Positions 1 through 11,699 of a DNA stretch of 64,000 bases are shown one piece after another. A program made the position numbers and the translations under genes. The notes under the pieces are model-generated. The model searched no databases. It was given only the letters and a program-made list of their open reading frames with translations, and was not told where the DNA came from. Origin of the DNA: Fennellomyces sp. T-0311 (lineage: Eukaryota; Mucoromycota; Mucoromycetes; Mucorales; Lichtheimiaceae); NCBI GenBank assembly GCA_025266875.1, contig JALLLT010000014.1, positions 248,001 to 312,000 of the forward strand, read 5' to 3'. Positions within the stretch are counted from its first letter, which is position 1. Every line of letters starts with the position of its first letter.

Positions 1-2
1 TG

Positions 3-1007
3 GACGAGGCCAACGCCAAGAAAATGAAGACTGCACTGGAAGTCGGTTTGGAAAGCATCCGCTTGATGAAATGGGATATTAGAATGAAGCTTTACTTTGG
101 TCACGTCGTGGTAACGCAATATCCTCGAAACAACACGCCACGCACTCTAGAGCACTTTGTCAACAAAACTCTTGCAAGCAAGAACTTTACCACAAAATTC
201 GCTCCGTCGATCGCCGAAAGAATTGAAGATCTTGAGGACGTGTTCGCATGGCTAACACACCATTGTACCGAGTATACCTATTCGCCAAATACCAGCTACA
301 TCATTGAGGCACGCCAGTCTCCATCGCTAGTTGAGAAGATATCAGAAAATCGCCAGACCTTGCATAGGAAGCTAGTCAAGGACCACGAGCAATGGAACAC
401 AACACTTATTGTCAATTTTACATCGGAAAAGCGAGTTGGTGTATGGCGCTGTCTTGTGGAACAGCTGGATATTACTACAATACAAAGTGCTGATTTGCAG
501 GACGACTACGATTGGGAACTGAAATTGCAGCGTGCAGTCAATATGTCCAAAGATGAGACGCGCAGTAGCACTCCACATGGCCTATTTGTCGATAATCTCG
601 AATTGAACCAGGAATCTGATCGGCTTGTATACTTACCAAACTGTCTATGCTATAGCCCGCAATTGATCACGCAAAAGAAAAAATGGATCTATGCGTACAC
701 AGATGATTGGACCATCGAGCTCATACGGGATGAGATATGGGACATCAATCTCTTGAATATCCCCCCTGGGCGTCATTATCTTCCTGTTGACTTGTCAATG
801 TACGAGCCGCAACGTACTATCTTCAGACTTGCAATGTATCGTGAGCAATGGAAGTCCCGTTTGTCGGAAAACGCGATGCTTGAGCTCGGTGAAGCGCCTT
901 CATGGACACCAACAATCTTTCTGAAAAACCCCAACGATGAAAAAGAAACACTTGAAAGCATAGTTGATGCTGCGCAAACAGTGAAAAGAGCCTTGAATCA
1001 AAAATAA
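3..1007 (+). CDS. C-terminal part of an unknown protein (5' end outside window)
   Basis: The frame is open from the first bases of the window (DEANAKK precedes the first Met at 24) to a TAA at 1005-1007, so this is the 3' end of a longer gene, about 334 residues visible. No signal peptide, membrane segment or catalytic motif is apparent. It is a soluble-looking mixed protein with conserved-looking blocks such as VGVWRCLVEQLD and LVYLPNCLCYSPQLI. The style resembles the uncharacterised C-terminal domain found after KH domains in some fungal proteins (DUF7905-like), but that is recollection, not a search result. No intron is visible in this part. No function is assigned. Confidence 0.75.
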   Translation, partial: DEANAKKMKTALEVGLESIRLMKWDIRMKLYFGHVVVTQYPRNNTPRTLEHFVNKTLASKNFTTKFAPSIAERIEDLEDVFAWLTHHCTEYTYSPNTSYIIEARQSPSLVEKISENRQTLHRKLVKDHEQWNTTLIVNFTSEKRVGVWRCLVEQLDITTIQSADLQDDYDWELKLQRAVNMSKDETRSSTPHGLFVDNLELNQESDRLVYLPNCLCYSPQLITQKKKWIYAYTDDWTIELIRDEIWDINLLNIPPGRHYLPVDLSMYEPQRTIFRLAMYREQWKSRLSENAMLELGEAPSWTPTIFLKNPNDEKETLESIVDAAQTVKRALNQK

Positions 1008-1646
1008 CCAATGTAGTTGCTCGTCCCGTTTTTTTTTCAACATAGTTATTTGATTGTACAGGCCTATGGACACTCTTCGATATTTTATATTTTTTCTATC
1101 ATTAAAGAGATCTTGCAGTATCATACAGTTCCAATGTACGTAAAACGAAGTAGGTAAATCATTTCCTTAATATCTTGATCGTTTACCGTTGTCATTTCTG
1201 CTTTCATCATGTTCTTTAGCACTTTATCCAGTGTTACACAAACCTATCCGGCCCTTATACGACCATATTCATATGTAGACGGTCCTCATTCCGCAAAAGC
1301 TCAGTTACCGAGGACTCAAGATAGTATACGGTTTGGATTTAAAAAGGCTCTGCATCTTTGAAACGTGTTATTGCTACGAGTTGGATAGAATCGAATAATA
1401 CAGTGTTTTGGTGGACAGAACTGAGCATACACAACGAGAAACATTAACAGGTGGACTTTTTTTACGGTCAGCATGCTCAATTAAAAACATAAATAATATT
1501 AACGTTGACATTGGCGGCTGTCATAGAAACAAGTATACAATTATCAAAAAAACGCGTGCGATGGCGTTTAAAGTGACTGGTTCCCAAAGAATTTTGGGCG
1601 AGAATCAAGTTTCCTGCTTACCTTTACTTGATACATTCCCGACGCC
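1008..1646. other. Intergenic, no gene seen
   Basis: About 640 bp of AT-rich sequence between the unknown gene and RPB8. The only long open frame (1408-1749) runs into the RPB8 first exon and its intron in a different frame and has no family resemblance. It presumably holds the RPB8 promoter; no convincing TATA box was seen. Confidence 0.6.
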
Positions 1647-2271
1647 ATGGCCGAAGAGAATCTGTTATTCCAAGACATTTTCGATATTAAGGACATTGAT
1701 CCCAATGGAAAGCGATTTGATCGTGGTATGCTTCGAATTGAAAATATAGGTTTAGAAAGGAGTCAACTAAAGAAAAGGTCGATCGTAAAGTGTCCCGCTT
1801 GGTAGCTCGATCAGAGAACTATGAAATGGATCTCCAACTCGATTACAATGCCGAGATCTACCCTCTTCAGATTGCAGACAAGTTTTCTTTGGTGTTGGCC
1901 TCGTCGCTTTCTTTGGAGGCCGTACAACCTGCCACGAATGCCGATGGATCGGAAAAGCGCGAAAGCTGGCGCGAACGTGCGCCTGGAGAACGTGACTTGA
2001 GCGACGAGTACGAGTATGTCATGTTTGGCAAAGTATACCGGTATGATGACTCTGCAACCGGATCTGGAGCAAGCACAGTTTCTGCAGGACAACGAGTGTA
2101 AGTCTACTTTATGCTTGAACGACAAGCGAGTTTTTGTTAACGTCTTAACTTTTTGCGTATAGGTCCGTTTATATCTCTTTCGGCGGTATGTTGATGTGCT
2201 TGGAGGGTGACTATAGACATTTGCAAAAGATTGTCGTTGGCGAACACGTGTACCTCTTGATGCGAAAGTAG
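1647..2271 (+). CDS. RPB8: RNA polymerases I/II/III shared subunit RPABC3 (Rpb8)
   Basis: Three exons, 1647-1725, 1791-2097 and 2163-2271, join in phase to a protein of 164 aa. Both introns have canonical ends (GTATGC...AAAG and GTAAGT...TATAG), the first with a CAACTAA branch point. Exon 1 reads MAEENLLFQDIFDIKDIDPN and continues GKRFDR; exon 2 begins VSRLVARSENYEMDLQLDYN and the C-terminus reads VYISFGGMLM...EHVYLLMRK. These are hallmark Rpb8 segments. Rpb8 is an OB-fold subunit common to the three nuclear RNA polymerases. The protein is somewhat longer than the usual 145-150 aa because of a hydrophilic stretch (about residues 75-100, charged with a short Glu/Arg run) in the variable loop. 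The start is the ATG in a GCCATGG context that gives the family N-terminus. Confidence 0.95.
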
Positions 2272-2892
2272 AAATGATTCCAAATGTTTATTTTTTTCCA
2301 GTTTGTTACTATCCCATAATATTGCATAGCTTCAATGTACATAAAACACGATGATTGAGAAGGAGGCAATTGTAATCGATCAAGTAGTGTGCTGCTGAAA
2401 GATGCCGCCAGGGGCCAGCATAGTGACTGTTGCCATGGCTATTAACTTCATCCCGCCATGCCGATGGTTGTCATGGCGTCAACTTGACAGGGCAGTAGGA
2501 GCATGATCCATCCGGAAAAAGTCCCGAGCTGCACTCTACGCCGCACTCTCAAACATTATTAAACTTTTTATGCTATGTAAATAAAATACATGACGTGTAC
2601 GCTATATTCACAGACTATCACTTCATGCGGCTGCTACTTGGTGTATCTATATCTTTCCTGGAAAAAAATGGTCGCAAAGTAGAAGAGCGTGCACTGACAG
2701 TCGGCAACAAGTCATTAGTAGTTTGTACCACTCACCTGGGAATGAAAGGTGGTTATCATGGGAAAGAACGCGCAGTTCGGGCAAATCGCTTTCAAATTCC
2801 AATGACTAATAAGGAATTGGCAGCACCGCATAATATGTTTAAACACATTTTTAATAACTTGATCCTTTGTCCTTCCATTCATTCCTCACACA
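2272..2892. other. Intergenic, no gene seen
   Basis: 620 bp between RPB8 and the SDR gene. An open frame at 2595-2912 overlaps the start of the SDR gene in another frame and is judged a chance ORF. It presumably contains the RPB8 3' end and the SDR promoter. Confidence 0.55.
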
Positions 2893-4061
2893 ATGTCTCA
2901 AAACACTGCTAACGATCGTGTCGGTCAAATCGCTGCTCACTTGGCTGCTGTCGGCCCATCTCTAAAGGACAAGGTCTGCATCGTCACCGGCGCAGGCTCA
3001 TTATACGGCATTGGGTAAACTCGTCGATCTAAAGCTGCATCCAACCATAGTAACACGATTAAAATAGTCGCGCCACTGTCTATGCTCTTGCACGACGTGG
3101 ACCCAAGGTCATTTACGCTACTGATCTTGGCATCGACAATCTCGAAGAACTTGCCAAAGACGTTGAAGCCAAGTACCCTGGCGTTCAGGTGATTCCCCGA
3201 GCTGTCAATGCTGCTCGCACCCAGGATGTCACCGGTATCATTGATGATGCTATCAACAAGTTTGGTCGCTTGGATGTATTCTTTGCCAATGCCGGTATTG
3301 CTACCGGAACCATGCTGCAGGCCGAAGATGAAGAGTCGTTTATGCAAATGATGCGTGTCAATGCTCTCAGGTAATGCGAAAAACTGGAAGAATGAGGACA
3401 AGCTGGGTCTGACAAGACAATAGCGCATTCTTGGCTTGCCGTTATGCTGGTCCCGCTATGCAGATCACCGGTAAGGGTGGCAAGGAATTCTCTGGTGGCT
3501 CCATCATTTGCACTGCCTCAGGTACGTTCAAAGAGAAGAGAAATCAGTAATGGGATGATCTAACAATTTGCTTTTAGTTGCTGGTATTCGCTCCGGTGCT
3601 GGTTCGCCCGAGTATTCGGCTTCCAAGGCTGCGTAAGAGTTACAAAACGACAGTTAATGCTTGGCAGAAACCTGACAGTGTCTTTAATATAGTGTCATCA
3701 ACCTTTGTCAGACTAGCTCCTTCCAATACGCCGGCACCAACGTCCGCGTCAATGCCATGTGCCCTGTAAGTATATGGCTGACGGATGCTATGGATTTGTT
3801 GATTTACAGCGACGATTCTTTGTATAGGGTTTGATCGAGACTGGTATGACCAAGGGTACCTTTGACTACGCTCGTGCCAAGGGCTCCGCACACAAGATTG
3901 GTCAGCTCAACCCCACAAGACGTTACGGTGTTGCCGCAGAAATCGCCAACGTGGTCGCCTTCCTTGCAAGTGATGAAGCATCCTACGTTAACGGCCAAGC
4001 TGTCGCCGTTGATGGTGGCTTGTCTGCCAGTCATCCTGTTGTTCCTGGTCGTTTCCATTAA
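2893..4061 (+). CDS. Short-chain dehydrogenase/reductase (classical SDR)
   Basis: Six exons, 2893-3014, 3068-3370, 3424-3521, 3578-3632, 3693-3765 and 3828-4061, join in phase to 294 aa. The protein shows the classical SDR set: the NAD(P)-binding glycine motif [10 protein letters not shown] near residue 34, FANAG in the middle, catalytic Ser in SIICTASVAG, the YSASK (YxxxK) active site, CPGLIETGM after it, and the C-terminal [20 protein letters not shown] typical of this superfamily. It is a cytosolic-looking NAD(P)H oxidoreductase; the substrate cannot be read from the sequence. The N-terminal 25 residues before the Rossmann fold are longer than in minimal SDRs. Stop TAA at 4059-4061. Superfamily is certain, substrate unknown. 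Confidence 0.93.
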
Positions 4062-4885
4062 ACTACTTGATATCCATTGTTTATAAAATTAAAGAAAAGC
4101 AGGGAATGTTGATACATTTGTATTTTTACCAAGTGCGCAGTAACACTGAAAACTGTAATAGTAAAAGCTGTCATGTGGACGAATATGAGCTTACTCTGTC
4201 AAACCTACAATGTGTTCTGGGTACAGGACATGCCATCACCATATACGCAGCTCAATGACACTTTTGTTATGGACTTGGAATTACGGAATGAATTGATTAT
4301 TGCAATGGTACGTACTGAAAGAGTAATACATAACTATCTTATACTTTCAATGAACTTTTTTCAAGTTTTCCAGAATTAAGCGTACCCAACGAAAAAGCAC
4401 ACCATCGCCCATGACAGTGTTTTAATAACACTAGAGCGATCTCTCACTATGCATACCGGCAGTAAATATGTCTTATTACTACTAAAATTTGCAAAGAGCG
4501 AATATGCACATATTGCCCAAATAATGTTCGACGAGAGGGTCACTTGTGCTATTTTGCTCGGCTCAAAGCCTTCAAAAATAGTCGAAAGCTGGCAAGCATA
4601 AAGCACTTTCTAAATCACCATGGTAACAGCGCAATGTATCGTAGCAACAGAGAAATGTTAAGTAGCAACATGTCAAGCAGAGCAATAAATGAGTGAGTGG
4701 TGGATTTCTATGAAGCTGAAAAGTACAAAAGTCAAAGGCGGTGAAACGCTAATGATATGAGGTGACAAAATCAAAAAAAAAAATCCTACGTCACAGCTGT
4801 ATTTACCCCGGCAACGGCGCTATTTTTCAAAGAAGTTCTTCCTTCATAGCCTTTCAATTCTCTCCCCACTCCATACATTAACATA
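4062..4885. other. Intergenic, no gene seen
   Basis: About 820 bp between the SDR gene and COX6. Short open frames on both strands have no family resemblance and no exon-like neighbours. It probably contains the COX6 promoter; a pyrimidine-rich stretch lies at about 4833-4872, just before the COX6 ATG. Confidence 0.55.
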
Positions 4886-5389
4886 ATGCTTCGCGCTGCC
4901 CTCACTGGTGTTGTCTCCCGCTCGACCGTCCGTTCGACCGCTCCTCTTGCTCGCCGCGCCACCATGGGTAAATGAACAATATATAAGAAAAAAGCTATAT
5001 ACGCGCCAATGACACCAAAAGAAAAAAAATATTAATTCTGCGTTCTAATAGTCATGAGCAACCGTGCGTACTCCTCCGCTCATGAGGAAGAAAGCTTCGA
5101 GTCATTCACCGAACGTTATGTCAAGTTCTTTGATGGTGTTGAGGATCTTTTCGAGTTGCAGCGCGGTCTCAACAACGCCTTTGCTTATGATCTTGTCCCC
5201 GCTCCCTCCGTTATCGAGTCTGCCCTGAGAGCCTCGCGCCGCGTCAACGACTACGCCACGGCTGTCCGCATCTTCGAGGGTGTCAAGGAGAAGGTCGAGA
5301 ACGAGAGTCAATACAAGCAATATTTGGATGAATTGGCACCAGTTAGAGAGGAATTGGGCGTTGCTACCAAGGAAGAATTGAACTTGTAA
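4886..5389 (+). CDS. COX6: Cytochrome c oxidase subunit Va/6, mitochondrial
   Basis: Two exons, 4886-4967 and 5052-5389 (intron GTAAAT...AATAG), give 139 aa. The N-terminus MLRAALTGVVSRSTVRSTAP followed by LARRATM is an Arg/Ser/Ala-rich mitochondrial presequence without acidic residues. The mature part contains ESFTERYVKFFDGVEDLFEL, LVPAPSVIESALRASRRVND and YATAVRIFEGVKEKV, diagnostic of the COX5A (animal) / Cox6 (yeast) family. This is a nuclear-encoded, matrix-facing structural and regulatory subunit of respiratory complex IV. The size matches the family (about 140-150 aa). The intron falls at the end of the presequence, separating targeting and mature regions. Confidence 0.96.
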
Positions 5390-6234
5390 TGTGGCCTGAT
5401 TTTTTCCCTCCCCGCCTTGCACAACTGAAAAAAAATACAACGAATCCCGAAAAGATTGTTCATATAGACATCCTCTTTTTCTCAAATAATCATATCAACA
5501 TACGAACATACATTTGGATGGAATGGAAATGCTGGGTGCGTACTGTGTGAAATTATGTAAACAAACGGGGGCATGATCGGAAAAGATTCAGCCTAATCAA
5601 TAGGATGGCGTGTTCCCAGGCTTTCAACCTGGTCGTCCCACTGCCGTAAGTCGCGTCTTTATCTACAAGGGGGTTCCGGAACAAATCGCCCTTCGATTGC
5701 ACGTGAACTCGGAGTTGCATATAAGCTACTCGTTCCTTGATCCTTGTTGGTGTCTTCTTTAGCTGCTCTCTGAATGCATCAGATCACTTTTCAGTGTAAC
5801 GGTTGTGCAAAAGGCAACTAGAGTATATGAAATTACTTGAGCGCGTGATGTGATAATCATTATTCGGTATGAATTTTGAGAATCCAAGATTTCGGTTTCG
5901 CTCCTGCTATGCTTTACAGTAATTTTAAACGTAATAATACCGGGATTGGTGATTCACAAGTCATTTTTAAACAATGCAATAGATGTGCTTCATGTTGACT
6001 CTACGCTACATCATAACGTACCAAGAGATGATAGATTTGTTTTACATCCATATTCATACAGGATCAATTGTTTGCTAGTCAAAATAGGTACTTATCAAGA
6101 TAAAATATAATTCTGCATCATCACATTAGCTCGTCAGTATAATTGAGAAGTACCATATCACTTTATTGCCACTTATAAATTATGTATAATCGCCTCCATG
6201 TGCTTTCGGCCATATATACAGTCGAGTCTTCAAG
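5390..6234. other. Intergenic, convergent 3' ends
   Basis: About 845 bp between COX6 (plus) and the MFS gene (minus), which converge here. No coding exon recognised on either strand. Confidence 0.55.
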
Positions 6235-8380
6235 TTACAATGCGTACCGAAAGTCCGGATGTCTGTCACCCACTAAGTTTTCGCCGCCATATTTCTCAAT
6301 TTCCTGTCCCTTTTCTTCTGGCGTCATGGCTTCCCTTTTCTTGTTCGCTCGGTTCAACATTATTCGTAACGCAAGAATAACAAAAATTTCAAGGCCAAAG
6401 CAGGATAGGGCAATTGTATGTCCCATAAGGTATTTTGGAGGATCAAAATACGCCTGACCCCCGATAGCATTACCTGCTGCGTTGAAGCTGAAAACAATCG
6501 CAGATGCAATCGCACGTCGTGTAGGACCAGAACTTTTTTTTTTATGAAAACGAAAGTTATTAGTAATAGACCATAAGGCAAATAGGGGTTTGCACTTACA
6601 AGTTGCAGCTATACCATGAATATCTCACTGGAGAATCTATATTCTATAAATAATAGCCTTTAGTAACCCGGTTGAAACAGGTTCCATCACACATACCGTA
6701 CCCGTAGTAAGTACGCACACACCAAAGTACCGCACACCAACGTGTTCTTCAGGGACAAACATGACGATAAAGAAGCCGATCATTGCTACGGAATATGCAC
6801 CAAGCAGAAAGTACCCCCGCTGCCAGTACCAGCGGTCTATTTTAGAAATTGTAAGCGTCATGCGTCGTGGAACTTTATACCCTAGCGTACCTGACAATTT
6901 GGAGTAGAAATAAGTGCAAATACAGGAAATTATCATCGGTGGCGTAGTCAAAGCAAGGGATATATCTTCACTCCAATCACCCATGCCATCGATAATAGAT
7001 GGCAAAACCAACCGCGTCCCGCTTCCAATAATACTTCCCAGCATAAGCACCAGAGAAAACATATACACCTTCCAGTCCGTTAAAACCGTAACCACTTGCT
7101 TCCATTCCCATTGCTCAGTCGATGTATATGCCTGTTCTATATAGTCGGAAAAAGACATTAAATTACCTCTCGCCTCTTATTCACATTTTGTTATCGTTAT
7201 ACATACCTGCAGCAAGTCTCTCTATAGCAAGTTGCCGTTCTTTCTCTGTAAAGAATTTTGCAGTTTCTGGTCGATCAGGTAAGACTATGAATGCAACAAT
7301 TCCAGCCACCACCCCGGGAATTCCGAATATGAGATAGATCCTAGGGCCATTGCGGTTAGTACCCTATGTTCATTTTACGGTATATTGTATAATACTGGCT
7401 TACCATTGCCAAGAGTATATGCGCGTTGTAGGAATCTGGCTAATTCCATAAGCAATGAGACCACCGAACCCTGATGCCATTGTGCCTGCAATGGTAAAGT
7501 AGCCAACTCGTTGTGCGAACTCTTTTCGCAGATACCAGAGGGAAAGATAATATCTATAGAAATGAGTGGACTTGTTAGTGTCGTCAAAACAAAAAACAGA
7601 CAAATGACTTTGGCGAATATTCGTTACGTTTGCGCTGGTTCGTTTGCTAAAAGAAAACAACAGCATTTAGTACCCTTGATAAACTTAGTATCTAGCTATA
7701 AGTAAACCTGAAGTAAAAAGACCTGCAACAGTCTGAACTGCAAGTAAACCTGCAAAGTTTTTTGCAGCGGCAGCACACATTGTAAGACCACCCATAAACC
7801 TAAGTATCATTGATCGTAAGGCGGTGCCAATGTATGATCATGGTATCACATGAAGGCTAGCAACTCACAGAATAAGGGTAGGTAAGAAGAATGATGGTCG
7901 CCACCTCCGCAGGACGATGCTGATAGGTATGCTCAAGCAAAAGAAAACGATAAATGGCGAGGTCAAACACCACTGATACTGTGACTCTGTCATGTTTAAA
8001 TCTTGCATAATCCCTCCCAGCTTAGCTTTGGGTAGGGCACCTGTACTACGTAAAAGTGCTCGAATTAGTGATCGCATGTATCCATAAGAACAACACAAAT
8101 GTAAGAGCAGTTATAAATTCATACCTTGAGTACCGTGTCGAGACCTCCCAAGCTAAAATCATTAGCATGATCCATATATCAATTTTTCTTACACACGCAA
8201 AGTATCTCGTGTTAGCTGTATCATTTTGTACTTTACGCAATCAATTTACCGAACCAGTCGCTTCTCCGTCTTGGAAATCGAATCAATTAATTCCGGATCA
8301 TGGGTAGTTTTTAAGGCATCGCTTTCATCACGAGGAACCGTCATGTCCTTCTCCAAAGTGGCGTTCTTGTCGATGGACAT
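6235..8380 (-). CDS. MFS transporter, anion:cation symporter family (allantoate permease-like)
   Basis: Eleven exons join in phase to 497 aa: 8380-8250, 8187-8125, 8045-7869, 7799-7708, 7646-7628 (19 nt), 7553-7404, 7340-7207, 7136-6891, 6836-6697, 6643-6600 and 6532-6235. Family landmarks in order: ETEKRLVRKID-type start of TM1, AKLGGIMQDLNMTESQYQW after TM1, FFLPTLILFMGGLTMCAAAA (TM3), YYLSLWYLRKEFAQRVGYF, IFGIPGVVAGIVAFIVLPDR with PETAKFFTEKERQLAIERL, LSDRWYWQRGYF, and SGPTRRAIASAIVFSFNAAGN near the C-terminus, ending PDFRYAL. This matches the fungal Dal5/Tna1-like anion:cation symporters, plasma-membrane importers of small organic anions such as allantoate or nicotinate. The exact substrate is not readable. 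The start is the first in-frame ATG. One intron (6890-6837) is 54 nt and keeps the frame, so simple ORF calls read through it. Confidence 0.9.
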
Positions 8381-9754
8381 ATTTAATAGAAAGACAGGAA
8401 CAGATAAGGGGTAACCTCTTGGTTCTGCATTTATATATGCAATGGAAGGGCAGAAGTCACAAGGCCGCAGTACAACAACGGAGTGGATGTAAGTTTGCTT
8501 GGGTTACTGCACCCGGTTTCCTGTCTCACAGTCTTGAATATGTTTTACAATAGGATCCAGTCCGCTGGTCACACAGATGATCATCTGCTACGCCACACTT
8601 ACTTTTCTGTACAATGTTTAATATTCAGTAAGAGAGCAGCACGTACTGGCGTTTGTTTAACACTCATACAACTTATCAGACTGCAAAATGCTCGGGTGAT
8701 CTTTTGGCCTCAGTTGATCTAACATGAAAATACGTTTAGCGCTTTTACAAAAGACAGGAATCCAGAATGTACGTAGGTAGTCAGCTGGTATACTTTAATT
8801 CTCACTGTTACAGTCAGATGATGGTGGCCTATGCTTTTCCTCTTTGCTGATTACGAATACACAGTGAATATCTTGCACAACTGTCACGCAAATAAGAAGG
8901 CTGTTGTATTAGTACAGATTGTGCGTTTTCTGTGTATAGATGTCTACAATAGCTTAGCTTTTCAGAAATGAGATCTCCGTTCTGAAATAACAACCATACT
9001 TTCATATTATTCGACAAACCTTCTTGTTGTATACAAATACGCATTTATATAAAATCATGTGCAATAAAGTTGGCTCGAGCCGAGGTGCTACAAAGTTACT
9101 AACGTATTGTCAAGGGCTCGAACTTCAAGGATAACATTGGCTTTTCTATATCAAACCCTCTCTTGGCCCCATCAATGCCAATGAACCTAGCGCAGTGGGT
9201 TCGTCTATTTTAAAAAGCTGTGATGCTTTTTAATCGTATGGTGTCAACTTTTACCAAAGTAAAGGCTGATAAAGGTTAAAAGCAAAATGTCACACGGTAC
9301 TAGTATTGGTAGATCAGCACCTATTTCAAATAGATCGGAGAAATGATTGTACAACTTGGTCATCACGATTGGCGTACGCCCAATTTTGTACGAGACTTTT
9401 AGACGCAACCATAATACAATTGAAGATAGTCATGTTCGTTGGCTGAATGTTATGTGGTCGCATATTTGGAAAAGTGTTATGGTGACAGACACATACTGCA
9501 CGAGAACCACAGCTATTTGGCGTACAAAGTACATATTGGGTATTCAGATGCATGTTACTGACACCATTGCCACCATCAAATATGGTAAATACACCGTTTC
9601 CAGCACCTTTTCATCTGATGACATATCGTATATCTTTTGTTCATCCGATTGAGCATTCCCCGTAATCCTAGGACGGTGATACCTGCCTGTGGTATCCGAG
9701 GTACTAGCTAGTCGGCATTACCGGGTAAACGTATGATGGTACCTGAATAATACA
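8381..9754. other. Intergenic upstream of the MFS gene
   Basis: About 1.37 kb without a recognisable gene. It contains the promoter side of the MFS gene and scattered short ORFs with no exon structure. Nothing repetitive was seen. Confidence 0.5.
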
Positions 9755-10160
9755 TTAACAGCTTTCCGGCATGACTAGATCTTCCAAGAAGTTTAGAAAC
9801 CTCGCAGTGTCGGCTATACGATATGGTATCCTCCCGACCACGGCGATTTGATTATGAGTTTTGTCTCGAGCAATATAAATAGAGAGAACCGTTAACATAA
9901 TAAGGCATACTCGATTCTCACAGAACTTACTGTTGTTCTCGATCTTCGCTCTTACCATTGTGCCATAAATTTTCATGGTGGATCAAAATAAGCCTGATGT
10001 CCAATAGCGTTTCTTGCCGTTTCAAATCGGAACTCAACTGCAATGGTAGCTGTAAGTCAAGTAGATCCTGCGCTGTTGTGTCATAATGTTAATCAGAGTG
10101 TTATCCTATTAAGTGTTGAAAACATGCACTTACAAGCTGCAGCCGCACTGATTTTTCCGA
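9755..10160 (-). pseudogene. Decayed 3' relic of a second MFS transporter copy
   Basis: On the minus strand around 10155-9970 the sequence follows the last exons of the MFS gene at 6.2-6.6 kb. GCTGCAGCTT followed by the same GTAAGTGCA donor (10136-10120) corresponds to the functional exon-10 end. ARNAIGHQAYFDPP then parallels the intact gene's GNAIGGQAYFDPP. The frame hits TGA directly after DPP. The tail to 9755 is open but diverged. The rest of the transporter is absent or unrecognisable further upstream. Inferred to be a tandem duplicate that lost most of its sequence; the 5' limit is approximate. Confidence 0.6.
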
Positions 10161-11075
10161 TAGGAAAGAGCATGATACATATGCAGCACCTTGGGCTGCT
10201 TCAAAATAGTGCTGCGATGCATACCTGTGATAAGTCAGAATCAATATAAAGAGTCGAATTGGTCGCAGAGATGTGTTGGTAAAATGGTGTACTATCGAAA
10301 GTATAAGTGCTGGTTCGAATGCGGTGTAGAGAATAACCTCTGCATCTAGAAAACACGTTTTTTGCTCAAGAAAGTCGGATAAATGGATTTGCAGCTTCGT
10401 TATTTATTTGTCATGGATGCAAGTGCTAATGTAGAAGTCAAATCTGTACCTGATAGTCATCATGTCAAGAGCAATCACGATCGTACTTGACAACAGCTTC
10501 GATAACTCATGTCGCTTGATTAAAAAAACTAAATGCCAAGTACACTTTTTTGAAGAGCCTCTAGTAAGACTCTAACTATTAAATGGAAACGAGAGCTTGG
10601 ACAATTGGAACACGAATTGAGGTCGGATAGCCATAAATGAAGATCGCTGCGAGCTTACCAGCAAGCCATTCTACAGTCATCAATACACTGTGGCTAGATC
10701 CAAAAAAAAAATGGTTGTAAATACAAACCTTCTCCGCCAGCACTTTATTGCTTGTCATTGTGGACCGTTCCCTCCGTTTCTTTTGTTACTTATTGAGTGC
10801 TAAAAGTATGCAGCGCAATGTAAAATAAAGTGCCCTTTTATAAGGGTAACAGCTTTTTCCCTGATGAAAGTATAAGCATAATAGTACATTCTCGCGATAA
10901 TGTAAAGTAGTGTCTGAATTTTACGTACCGGCACATAGCAGTAACCATTCAGTTTTATCCATTAGTCTTGTGCAACAAGGACAAAATTCGAATCCAGCGC
11001 GCGATGTCATCAGCTCTTGTTTTTTGTTAGCGGGGAGCAACAGTAACAAGTTGCAACCTACTCACATTTTACACA
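10161..11075. other. Intergenic, no gene seen
   Basis: About 0.9 kb. It may include further unrecognisable remains of the duplicated transporter and holds the promoter of the complex I subunit gene at its right end. Confidence 0.45.
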
Positions 11076-11674
11076 ATGAACTCGCTCGTTGCCCGATCGG
11101 TCACCCGGTCAGCATGGAACTTGACTGGTCGTCGTTTCGTTTCGTCTGAAGTCACCCGCACCGAACAACAACCCACCTCTGTCGAAGCAGTCTCTGGTGC
11201 TCCTGGTAATTAAAAAAAAATAGTTCCCGGTTGCTATCGAAACAATTAAACTCAAGCAACATTGACTGCAGAGGCTTTGACTTTGGAACGTTCGGTTCGC
11301 ATTTTCACTCCTGCCAAGCCTGCCACCCAGTCTGGCAAGAACAACACGCGCGTGTGGCGCATTGACTTTGATATTTTGGAAGATGCCAACCGCTGGGAAA
11401 ACCCATTGATGGGTTGGGCGTCGAGTGCCGATTCCCAACAGGCTTTGCAGATCAAGTTCTACTCCAAGGAAGCCGCCATTCAGTTCGCTGAACGACAAGG
11501 TAAATAATAGGGTTGTGTTTGAAAGCGTGGAATTTGAATTCACCTTTGCGTGTTTTATTATCAGGCTGGAGCTATTATGTCCAGGAACCCAAGAAGGCCA
11601 AATACGTCAAAAAGTCCTATTCCGACAACTACAAGTACTTCCCCGGAAAGCTTAGAATGATCAAGACCAAATAG
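11076..11674 (+). CDS. NDUFS4: NADH:ubiquinone oxidoreductase 18-kDa subunit (NDUFS4 family)
   Basis: Three exons, 11076-11205, 11272-11499 and 11565-11674, give 155 aa. The N-terminus MNSLVARSVTRSAWNLTGRR is an Arg/Ser-rich mitochondrial presequence. The core carries RVWRIDFDILEDANRWENPL followed by MGWASSAD, then IKFYSKEAAIQFAERQGWSY, and the basic C-terminus KYFPGKLRMIKTK, all diagnostic of the NDUFS4 (AQDQ) accessory subunit of respiratory complex I. The WENPLMGWAS block is the family signature. It stabilises the N-module on the matrix arm. The gene converges on LONP2 with only 25 bp between stop codons, so the 3' untranslated regions must overlap. Confidence 0.95.
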
Positions 11675-11699
11675 ATAAAGTTGCGAATAAAGCAAAAAA

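Noticed and set aside
1408..1749. 113-aa open frame before RPB8
   Set aside because: It overlaps RPB8 exon 1 and intron 1 in another frame and shows no family resemblance.
10284..10340. tRNA-like words (TTGGTAAAATGG ... GGTTCGAATGC)
   Set aside because: No acceptor stem or proper anticodon arm can be drawn around the box-B-like word.
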